From an uncultured Clostridia bacterium (GTDB lineage: Bacteria; Bacillota; Clostridia; Christensenellales; Borkfalkiaceae): 34,903 nucleotides of DNA. Numbering within the stretch: position 1 is the first letter of the stretch; each line of letters begins with the position of its first letter. Of this stretch, positions 26,613 through 32,041 are shown in pieces. The notes under the pieces were generated by a model, which saw nothing but the letters and a program-made list of their open reading frames with translations, was not told where the DNA came from and did not search any database. The stretch lies in the NCBI GenBank assembly GCA_945949395.1, contig CAMFEK010000022.1, positions 1 through 34,903 on the forward strand. The letters run 5' to 3'. Made by a program: the position numbers and the translations under genes.

Positions 26613-27441
26613 TTTCTTTCGTCTCCTTGACAGCTTTCAAATGTTTGTATTTTACAAACGAGGGAATTTCCGTGACCTTCACGTCGGAGAACTTCTTTTT
26701 CCCGTTATAAGTCAAATTTACAAGCGGAGGAAGATCATCGGTAAATACAGAGTAGCAATAACAATCGAACTTTTTCCAAACGGATTTCGGTACCAGACAA
26801 AAATCATAATGATCGGTGGCGCCGTCCCCCATCTCTTTAGTATTGATCGTGCCTTTATCCTCGGAGTATTCCTGAATCCGGTACTGCATGATAAGCCACG
26901 GGAAAAGAGGGATTTTAATCGTCCGATAGATATGCAAATAACTGTTCAAACACCTTTTAACGGCGTAATGATTGTCGTTGATACTTTGCGTATCGTAGAT
27001 GACGTAACCGCCCTTTGTCTCATGACCATAGAGCTTGTTAAACAATAAAAGTTGTTCATTGATGGTCTGATTCTTAAAGCATTGGCTATTGGCAATCAGC
27101 GAGGATTCCTGGAGCAGGCAGACGGAGCCGTAATTAAATCGCATTTTCCGAACCAACAAATCAGTAGGAAGCGGAACGTATTCGACGTCGTACAAAGGAA
27201 CGTTACTATATAAAAGCGGCTCTTCAAGCCCCTTTTTGAAAAGGGATTTGATACGCCAGATAAAGTGCTGCCATTTATACTTGCGGATCGCAAGGTATAC
27301 GGTCAACGTACTTTTTCCCGATTTGATACCGCCTGTAACGAGGAGCATATTGCCAAACTTCGGGATACGTCGAATCTTAAAGACCAACCAGAGCAGAAGA
27401 ATAACAACAGCAACAATAAGTAAAATAATAAATGTGTTCAT
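26596..27441 (-). CDS. Zot / pI-type filamentous phage assembly ATPase
   Basis: 281 residues. A single membrane span at residues 3-21 is followed by a basic KIRR. The P-loop is G37-G-I-K-S-G-K-S-T45, within the region MLLVTGGIKSGKSTLTVYLAIRK. A beta-strand VCLLQESS near 107-114 sits where Walker B is expected, with Gln-Glu instead of Asp-Glu. VIYDTQS near 147 matches the sensor-like strand of Zot proteins. It would drive virion extrusion through the membrane. In M13 pI the membrane span is C-terminal to the ATPase; here it is N-terminal, which I recall for inoviruses of Gram-positive hosts. No Shine-Dalgarno precedes the ATG, because a terminator hairpin sits there. Confidence 0.88.
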   Translation of the reverse strand: MNTFIILLIVAVVILLLWLVFKIRRIPKFGNMLLVTGGIKSGKSTLTVYLAIRKYKWQHFIWRIKSLFKKGLEEPLLYSNVPLYDVEYVPLPTDLLVRKMRFNYGSVCLLQESSLIANSQCFKNQTINEQLLLFNKLYGHETKGGYVIYDTQSINDNHYAVKRCLNSYLHIYRTIKIPLFPWLIMQYRIQEYSEDKGTINTKEMGDGATDHYDFCLVPKSVWKKFDCYCYSVFTDDLPPLVNLTYNGKKKFSDVKVTEIPSFVKYKHLKAVKETKENEKNK

Positions 27442-27446
27442 AAGAT

Positions 27447-27474
27447 AAAAAAAGCTGTCGGTAATGACAGCTTT
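27447..27474 (-). terminator. Intrinsic terminator between coat gene and zot
   Basis: On the - strand: AAAGCTGTC, loop ATTACC, GACAGCTTT, then a run of T (A-run at 27447-27453 on +). A 9-bp perfect stem. M13 likewise has a terminator directly after its major coat gene, which keeps coat mRNA abundant and assembly-gene mRNA scarce. Confidence 0.88.
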
Positions 27475-27480
27475 GATTAA

Positions 27481-27726
27481 TTAATTACCAAACGAAGTCA
27501 CCCAATTGAGAACCCAACGAGAGAGACCGATCGCAAGCGAGATACCCGCAAAGATAATGATGAGACCGCCGAACGTCGTAAGCGCATAAGTAGTGGTATC
27601 ACCCGATACCGTTGCAGTAGCAAAGATAGCAGTTACATAGGCGGAAAGTCCACCGCCGATAGCCGTTGCGGAAGCGGTAAGACCGCCGAACAGCAAAGAA
27701 ATGATTTCTGTCATTAAACCGGACAT
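27481..27726 (-). CDS. Major coat-like protein (pVIII equivalent)
   Basis: 81 residues, small and very hydrophobic. Ala/Gly/Ser-rich first part (LTASATAIGGGLSAYVTAIFATATV, split around residues 17-40) and a strong membrane span at about 51-70 (FGGLIIIFAGISLAIGL) followed by RWVLNWVTSFGN. Small size, helical hydrophobic character, location just before a strong terminator and in front of zot all point to the major coat protein. The usual acidic N-terminus and basic C-terminus of pVIII are weak here, so a minor coat role is possible. AAAGGAAAA lies 10-15 bases before the ATG. Confidence 0.7.
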   Translation of the reverse strand: MSGLMTEIISLLFGGLTASATAIGGGLSAYVTAIFATATVSGDTTTYALTTFGGLIIIFAGISLAIGLSRWVLNWVTSFGN

Positions 27727-27732
27727 AACTAT

Positions 27733-27867
27733 TTAATTTTCCTTTTCGTTTATTTTTTGAATTTCATTTTTCTTCCACTTGTGATATCGCACGAAGAACG
27801 CCACGAATAAACCCAAGTCTATAGCTACGAGAGACCAGCCCAAAGAACCGATAACAATCAATGACAT
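27733..27867 (-). CDS. 44-residue single-span membrane protein
   Basis: Translation gives MSLIVIGSLGWSLVAI at the start, a hydrophobic span to about residue 26 (LGLFVAFFV), then a basic tail RYHKWKKNEIQ. A GGAGG ribosome binding site sits nine bases before the ATG. It ends six bases before the coat gene start. Size and topology are like pVII/pIX minor coat proteins. Confidence 0.7.
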   Translation of the reverse strand: MSLIVIGSLGWSLVAIDLGLFVAFFVRYHKWKKNEIQKINEKEN

Positions 27868-27882
27868 ATCGCGAATCCTCCA

Positions 27883-28122
27883 TTATTTCAACCGATTTTG
27901 AGCATTTAACCTTTCCCGACGCTTGGCAACACGCTGTTTTTTTCGTTCGGAAAGCGATCGGGAAATAGTATTAACCTTCGCGCAGACCTTTGCCGAAATA
28001 CCTTCCGGCTTGATCCGCGCGTTAAGTCCGAAGTGTAAAAATAACACGGCAAGCAACAATGCAAAAGATATGCCGATAGATAGCGTACCGATGATAAAGA
28101 ACCATAACCAGGAAATTGACAT
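27883..28122 (-). CDS. 79-residue membrane protein with basic tail
   Basis: One membrane span at about residues 5-30 (WLWFFIIGTLSIGISFALLLAV), then a strongly basic, probably cytoplasmic and DNA-contacting tail (SERKKQRVAKRRERLNAQNR). GAGGT precedes the ATG. Basic tails facing the genome are common in small filamentous phage virion proteins, but the function is not known. Confidence 0.7.
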   Translation of the reverse strand: MSISWLWFFIIGTLSIGISFALLLAVLFLHFGLNARIKPEGISAKVCAKVNTISRSLSERKKQRVAKRRERLNAQNRLK

Positions 28123-28130
28123 AAATTACC

Positions 28131-28214
28131 TCATAACTTATTAATTTGCTCTTGCAGAGTCTTCCAGAGTTGTTTTAATTCCTGATAGAAAGCGTACCAA
28201 AAATAAAGAATCAT
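28131..28214 (-). pseudogene. 27-codon ORF resembling the C-terminus of the next upstream gene
   Basis: The ORF ends QLWKTLQEQINKL; the 71-residue protein encoded at 28238-28453 ends QLRKILKQQINKL. The DNA match spans about 39 bases (28139-28177 with 28246-28284). There is only a weak GAAGTGAT before the ATG. Best read as the remnant of a tandem duplication, possibly untranslated. Confidence 0.45.
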
Positions 28215-28237
28215 AAACAAAAAATTAACATATCACT

Positions 28238-28453
28238 TCAAAGCTTATTGATTTGCTGTTTCAGAATCTTGCGGAGTTGTTTTCGGGAAATCGGTTGAAC
28301 ATTGACAATCAAATCCCCTCCCAGGTGTTCGGATCGGAATTTTTCCTTGACAGAATTGATATGTTTATGAGAAATCAAACTGTCGGAAATATGTTTTTGT
28401 TCTTCCGCTATCGCACCGTCTTCGATCCTGGAAATCGTGTAAAGGTACGGCAT
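28238..28453 (-). CDS. 71-residue phage protein, unknown
   Basis: A soluble, charged protein without membrane span: MPYLYTISRIEDGAIAEEQ, then a helical KHINSVKEKFRSE and a basic C-terminal helix SRKQLRKILKQQINKL. It starts three bases after the stop of the 62-residue gene, so it is probably translationally coupled. No family recognised. Confidence 0.65.
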   Translation of the reverse strand: MPYLYTISRIEDGAIAEEQKHISDSLISHKHINSVKEKFRSEHLGGDLIVNVQPISRKQLRKILKQQINKL

Positions 28454-28456
28454 AGA

Positions 28457-28645
28457 TTATTGTTCGTCCGCTTCCGCAGAATCCGCAAGCATGAAAAGAA
28501 CGTTGTATGTATCTTCCGAAGTGAACTTATCCTTTCTAAGCTTGACCTTGACTCCGTCTTTCACGATGAACAGGGAAAACCCTTCGATCACTTCCCCGTC
28601 CTGATTCTCGAAAGAAAAGGGAATTTTAACAAGTTTTGCGTTCAT
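28457..28645 (-). CDS. 62-residue phage protein, first gene of the leftward operon, unknown
   Basis: MNAKLVKIPFSFENQDGEVI is followed by beta-rich segments (FSLFIVKDGVKVKL) and an acidic end (ADSAEADEQ). It has a strong GGAGGT ribosome binding site and is first after the main phage promoter, so it should be highly expressed. Being early, small and soluble, it could be a DNA-binding or regulatory protein. No motif proves it. Confidence 0.7.
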   Translation of the reverse strand: MNAKLVKIPFSFENQDGEVIEGFSLFIVKDGVKVKLRKDKFTSEDTYNVLFMLADSAEADEQ

Positions 28646-28673
28646 ATTTTACTACCTCCGTAAAAATTTTAAT

Positions 28674-28757
28674 ATTCAGATAAACTGAATTTATAAAATT
28701 ATAATTCATTCAAACTGAATTGTCAAGAGAAGAATAAAAAATTCAGTTAAAATAAAT
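28674..28757. promoter_or_regulatory. Three 17-bp operator-like sites in the prophage control region
   Basis: O1 28674-28690 is ATTCAG-ATAAA-CTGAAT, a perfect palindrome. O2 28704-28720 is ATTCAT-TCAAA-CTGAAT and fills the leftward promoter spacer. O3 28741-28757 is ATTCAG-TTAAA-ATAAAT, a half-conserved site that ends three bases before the repressor ATG. Likely bound by the XRE protein encoded next door, with graded affinity as in lambdoid switches; that is inference. Confidence 0.7.
28698..28726 (-). promoter_or_regulatory. Main leftward phage promoter
   Basis: On the - strand: TTGACA (28721-28726), a 17-base spacer (28704-28720), TATAAT (28698-28703). Both boxes are exact consensus. The spacer is itself one copy of the 17-bp operator, so a bound repressor would cover the whole promoter. 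Confidence 0.88.
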
Positions 28758-28759
28758 CT

Positions 28760-29038
28760 ATGGATATTGAATTATTTTGTAAAAGAATCTCAGAAGCAAT
28801 AAAAGGAAGCGGATACACTCAAAAAAAAATAGCCGGAATATTAAATATCAGAGAAGGAAATATTTCAAACTGGAAAAAAGGGAAAAACCTTCCTTCTGTA
28901 GAGATACTATATAAACTTTGTTTAATACTCGATGAAAGTGCAGATTATCTGTTAGGAATAGATAAAAAACATGAAGATAAAAAAATAAACAACAGCTTCA
29001 ACAACTTTTCCGGGAATGGAAACAATATCAAACTTTAA
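28760..29038 (+). CDS. XRE-family (Cro/CI-type) repressor of the prophage
   Basis: 92 residues. A helix-turn-helix spans about residues 19-41 (TQKKIAGILNIREGNISNWKKG), followed by PSVEILYKLCLILDESADYLLG, the standard end of an HTH_3 domain. A polar Asn-rich tail follows (NSFNNFSGNGNNIKL). It is divergent from the phage operon and faces three operator-like sites. No Shine-Dalgarno is present, and a -10-like TAAAAT (28748-28753) ends seven bases before the ATG. The mRNA may therefore be leaderless, as for lambda cI made from PRM; no good -35 box is seen. It probably maintains the prophage state. Confidence 0.87.
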   Translation: MDIELFCKRISEAIKGSGYTQKKIAGILNIREGNISNWKKGKNLPSVEILYKLCLILDESADYLLGIDKKHEDKKINNSFNNFSGNGNNIKL

Positions 29039-29047
29039 GGAGAAAAC

Positions 29048-29257
29048 ATGGGCGGTTCTTTAGCAAATATGCAAGGATATATCGGGCTTGCTATCGTGAT
29101 CAGCGTGGTGATCGCGGTCATCTGGATTATTATCAACATTCTTTTTGTCATACAGGGTTTACGATTCTTTAACAAAGCGATCCGATACCTGGATGGAAAA
29201 GAATATACAATTGAGGAAACAACCATAGAAGAAACTACGGAAACGAACGAAGAATAA
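29048..29257 (+). CDS. 69-residue membrane protein paired with the repressor
   Basis: One long hydrophobic span at about residues 12-36 (IGLAIVISVVIAVIWIIINILFVI) and an acidic repeated tail (TIEETTIEETTETNEE). AAGGAG precedes the ATG, nine bases after the repressor stop, so it is expressed together with the repressor from the prophage. That expression pattern is what a superinfection-exclusion or immunity membrane protein would have, but no homology supports it. Confidence 0.7.
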   Translation: MGGSLANMQGYIGLAIVISVVIAVIWIIINILFVIQGLRFFNKAIRYLDGKEYTIEETTIEETTETNEE

Positions 29258-29261
29258 AAAA

Positions 29262-29300
29262 CCCGTACAAACCGAAATTTCGGCTTTGTACGGGTGTTTT
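29262..29300 (+). terminator. Terminator after the repressor operon
   Basis: CCCGTACAAA (29262-29271) pairs with TTTGTACGGG (29285-29294), enclosing the inner stem CCGAAA/TTTCGG. TGTTTTG follows. A long, stable stem. Confidence 0.88.
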
Positions 29301-29548
29301 GCTCTTATGTTATGAGGAGCTTAAGAGTAAAGTTCCGCGTCCCTACGGGGCATTTCAGCGTTATTGTGGTTCTATTACAGGCTATCAAAGGAAACATCGT
29401 TACTTACATGTTTATTGAGCTATCGTTCTTCGAATCCGAACACGGGAAACCGCCCGTTCACCGCCCAGGGGCGGGGGCTATTCGTCGGGCTACGCTCCGC
29501 TACCGCCGAATTTTCTTTTTCCGTGTTCTGCACATTGCGAAAAACAAA
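29301..29548. other. Gene-free phage intergenic stretch with a structured GC-rich domain
   Basis: I see no credible gene here. From 29438 to 29528 there is a local GC-rich domain. An outer stem GAACACGG (29438-29445) pairs with CCGTGTTC (29521-29528). Inside it lie CCGCC/GGCGG (29461-29474) and an ATTCGtCGG/CCGcCGAAT stem (about 29481-29511) with one mismatch. In the circular phage genome this stretch joins the 22602-22664 sequence across the att core. It may hold the complementary-strand origin or packaging signal; function is inferred from structure alone. Confidence 0.45.
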
Positions 29549-29565
29549 GTGTTTTACGAAATGAT
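29532..29565. other. Right prophage junction, dif-like Xer site (attR)
   Basis: The right arm TTTTACGAAATGAT (29552-29565) is the exact reverse complement of the outer left arm at 22572-22585. The arm to its left, ATTGCGAAAAA (29534-29544), matches the left-junction arm at only 9 of 11 bases and needs a 7-base spacer, as expected if it comes from the phage attachment site. It shares GTGTTTTACGAAA with the left junction. The xer gene begins about 100 bases downstream. Confidence 0.8.
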
Positions 29566-29622
29566 TCATTTTTCCCTATTTTAGTATTTGCAAACGGAAA
29601 AGGGTTAACTATTCGGAAAATC

Positions 29623-29651
29623 TTGACTTTTTACTCCCCTTTTGTTATAAT
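29623..29651 (+). promoter_or_regulatory. Promoter of xer, predicted to give a leaderless mRNA
   Basis: TTGACT (29623-29628), 17-base spacer, TATAAT (29646-29651). The ATG at 29658 begins six bases after the -10 box, which is where transcription should start. There is no room for a ribosome binding site. Confidence 0.85.
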
Positions 29652-29657
29652 TTCATC

Positions 29658-30710
29658 ATGGCGAAACAAAATTATTATACACAGCGTGACATCACAAACT
29701 TAAAGAAAATCAACGAATTATTGCGGGAGCTACCTCCTTTTTGCGAGGATTTTTTCCGTGGGATCGAAAACAGAACAAGCGTTCTGACACGACAGAAATA
29801 TGCCTACGATTTGCGTATTTTCTTTTTCTTTTTAACGACGAACAAATTCCGCAAAAAACAAGCGAAAGAGATTACGTTAGACGATTTGAATGCCGTTCTT
29901 GAGATCGATATCGAAAATTATCTCTCCTTTCTCACGCTATACGAATTTAACGGAAAATTCTTGCGTTGCGACGAGAGAGCAAAGGCGAGAAAGCTTTCAA
30001 CGGTTCGTTCCCTATTCAAATACTTCTTCAATAAGAATTTGCTTGATCAGGACAATACCGCAAAGGTCCCTACGCCGAAAATACACGAAAAGGAAATCAT
30101 TCGTTTAGACAAAGAAGAGATTTCCGAGCTCCTCTCCGTTGCGGAAACGGGAAAAGGCTTATCCAAGCATGCGGAAGCGTATCATAATACGACCAAGATT
30201 CGCGACGTTGCCATTCTTACGCTCTTTTTGGGCACCGGGATTCGTATCAGCGAGCTGGTAGGATTGAACGACGATTCGATCAACTTCTCGGATAATTCCT
30301 TCATCGTGCGCAGAAAAGGCGGAAACAATGCGATCCTTTACTTTTCTGACGAGGTCGCCGACGCATTGAAGGATTATATCACGCAAAAAAACGGAGACAA
30401 ACGAATTCCCAAGGATGAAAATGCCCTATTTTTATCTATGCGGTATAGAAGAATTACCGTTCGAGCCGTGGAATTGCTCGTGAAAAAATACAGCAAAGTC
30501 GTTACGCCGCTAAAACACATTACCCCCCATAAATTGCGCAGTACTTACGGTACGGCTCTGTATCGCGAAACGGGCGATATCTATATCGTAGCCGACGTTT
30601 TGGGACATAAGGACGTAAATACAACCAAAAAGCACTATGCCGCGATTTCAGAAGATAACAGAAGAAAAGTTGCCGGGAAAGTGAGATTACATAAGGATAA
30701 AGATGATTGA
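29658..30710 (+). CDS. Tyrosine recombinase, single-Xer type (XerS/XerH-like), probable chromosome dimer resolvase
   Basis: 350 residues, longer than XerC/XerD (about 300) and close to streptococcal XerS (356). N-terminal SAM-like core-binding domain to about residue 140, then the catalytic domain with Arg196 (GTGIRISEL), Lys220 (RRKGG), His291-x2-Arg294 (HKLR), His317 (LGHK) and nucleophile Tyr327 (KKHYAAI). The stretch RDVAILTLFLGTGIRISELVG and the late ENALFLSMRYRRI..VELLVKKYS segment resemble XerS. A dif-like site lies about 100 bases upstream, the arrangement known for xerS-difSL in streptococci and lactococci. It lies outside the prophage direct repeats, so it is taken as a host gene. 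It overlaps hflX by eight bases. Confidence 0.85.
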   Translation: MAKQNYYTQRDITNLKKINELLRELPPFCEDFFRGIENRTSVLTRQKYAYDLRIFFFFLTTNKFRKKQAKEITLDDLNAVLEIDIENYLSFLTLYEFNGKFLRCDERAKARKLSTVRSLFKYFFNKNLLDQDNTAKVPTPKIHEKEIIRLDKEEISELLSVAETGKGLSKHAEAYHNTTKIRDVAILTLFLGTGIRISELVGLNDDSINFSDNSFIVRRKGGNNAILYFSDEVADALKDYITQKNGDKRIPKDENALFLSMRYRRITVRAVELLVKKYSKVVTPLKHITPHKLRSTYGTALYRETGDIYIVADVLGHKDVNTTKKHYAAISEDNRRKVAGKVRLHKDKDD

Positions 30711-31938
30711 CAACTTAAAGAAAGAACTTGAGAGAATTTTTATCATACAACCTATTTTATCGGATGATTTTCGGTATCTGCACGAAGAAGCCGTCTTGCT
30801 CATCGAGAGCGCCGGCGGCATATACGCCGGAAGCATCTATCAAGAAATCCGTGAGATCAATCCCGCCACCTTTATCGGACAGGGAAAACTTGCCGAGCTG
30901 AAGGAAATGCTTGCGGGATTGCCCGATATTACGATTTTGTTCAACGGCGAACTCTCCCCTTCTCAAACGCTGAATATATCGGCGGCTCTGGAAGATAGAA
31001 AGGTGATCGACAGAACGACGCTTATCCTCGATATATTCGCCCGAAATGCCGTTTCTACGGAAGGAAAGATACAGGTTGAACTCACACAGCTCAAATATAT
31101 TTATCCCCGTCTGAAGGGCAAAGGGCTCGCCCTATCCAAGCTCGGCGGAGGCATCGGTACGCGTGGTCCCGGAGAAACGCAGTTGGAGAGCGACAGAAGA
31201 TTGATCCGCGAGCGCATAAAATTTTTGGAACGCAGACTTTCCGAGACGGAAAAAAGAAGAAGTCTGCAGTTGGACAGAAGAAAGAAGAATGCGATCAAGA
31301 CGATTTCTCTCGTCGGCTATACGAATACGGGAAAATCTACGCTGATGAATCTTTTGACGGACTCTTCCGTGTACGTGAAAAACGAATTGTTTGCCACGCT
31401 GGATCCCACTTCGAGAAAATTTCAAATTCGGGGAGCAGAGTTCGTTTTGACCGATACCGTCGGTTTTCTGCGAGATCTCCCCCACAATCTGATCGAATCC
31501 TTCCACTCCACGTTGGAAGCGGGGATCCATTGCGACCTCGCTTTGATCGTTTGCGACGCGACGAGCGACTATGAAATGCAGATCAAGACGACGCTCGATA
31601 CGCTGCGAGAAATGGGCTTTTCCGCCCCCTATCTCATCGTTATGAATAAATGTGACGCCATCGCGAGCCGAATGGGATATCCGAAAGATTGCATCTTTAT
31701 TTCAGCGAAGGATGACGTCGGAATCGAGGAATTAAAGAGCGAGATATTAAAGAAATTTGAAGATAGTTACCTTTTTCGCGAAATTTTCGTCTCGTATGAA
31801 CAGATGAACGAATATCAAAAGGTTCGCGGAAGATTAAAGGAGAATAACGTAGCGTTTACAGATGATGGAATGCGCGTGCAAGCGGTGATTCCGTCCGATT
31901 ATTATCCCCTATTTAGAAAATTCATAACATCAGAATGA
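30703..31938 (+). CDS. hflX: Ribosome-associated GTPase HflX
   Basis: 411 residues. N-terminal HflX nucleotide-binding domain (PATFIGQGKLAELKEM, DRTTLILDIFARNA), coiled-coil helix with GGGIGTRGPGETQLESDRRLIRERI, then the G domain: GYTNTGKSTLMNLL (G1), DPTSRK (G2), DTVGFLRDLPHNLIESF (G3) and NKCD (G4). HflX splits stalled or hibernating ribosomes. Its ATG lies inside the end of xer, so the genes are co-transcribed. In many Clostridia hflX lies close to miaA and the COG4100 gene, which suggests that xer, dif and the phage split that cluster. Confidence 0.95.
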   Translation: MIDNLKKELERIFIIQPILSDDFRYLHEEAVLLIESAGGIYAGSIYQEIREINPATFIGQGKLAELKEMLAGLPDITILFNGELSPSQTLNISAALEDRKVIDRTTLILDIFARNAVSTEGKIQVELTQLKYIYPRLKGKGLALSKLGGGIGTRGPGETQLESDRRLIRERIKFLERRLSETEKRRSLQLDRRKKNAIKTISLVGYTNTGKSTLMNLLTDSSVYVKNELFATLDPTSRKFQIRGAEFVLTDTVGFLRDLPHNLIESFHSTLEAGIHCDLALIVCDATSDYEMQIKTTLDTLREMGFSAPYLIVMNKCDAIASRMGYPKDCIFISAKDDVGIEELKSEILKKFEDSYLFREIFVSYEQMNEYQKVRGRLKENNVAFTDDGMRVQAVIPSDYYPLFRKFITSE

Positions 31939-31984
31939 TATTATTATAAATCGTAATCTTTTGGAAAAATTTTCAAAAAAGGTA

Positions 31985-32015
31985 TTGACTCTCCCCTAAG
32001 GAGACACTCTATTCT
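31985..32015 (+). promoter_or_regulatory. MerR-type promoter with 19-base spacer and internal palindrome
   Basis: TTGACT (31985-31990), 19-base spacer, TATTCT (32010-32015). The spacer contains CTCC-CCTA-AGGAG, the dyad usual for drug-sensing MerR proteins such as BmrR and TipA, which activate by untwisting the long spacer. This indicates autoregulation of the gene that follows. Confidence 0.85.
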
Positions 32016-32041
32016 GTGAAGCGTGGAAAGGTGGTGCCGAA

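Larger units (their letters stand above)
22589..29561 (-). mobile_element. Inovirus-type (filamentous phage) prophage integrated at a dif-like site
   Basis: About 6.96 kb between 13-bp direct repeats that lie in dif-like Xer sites. Contents fit a filamentous phage: HUH rolling-circle Rep, small membrane/coat proteins, a Zot-type assembly ATPase, and a pIII-like adhesin with signal peptide, repeats and C-terminal anchor, plus a hairpin-rich intergenic region and an XRE control region. No integrase lies inside the element, so integration by the host Xer recombinase is inferred. No secretin is encoded, as expected if the host has no outer membrane. All expected structural genes are open, so it may be functional. 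The DNA looks more AT-rich than the flanks. Confidence 0.88.

Noticed and set aside
29294..29584. 96-codon + strand ORF (and a nested 66-codon one) between the phage terminator and xer
   Set aside because: It starts inside the terminator, runs through the hairpin domain and the att core, has no ribosome binding site, and its translation is Arg-rich and low in plausible structure.
22503..29658. tRNA gene as the integration site
   Set aside because: No tRNA-like cloverleaf or CCA end was found at either boundary.
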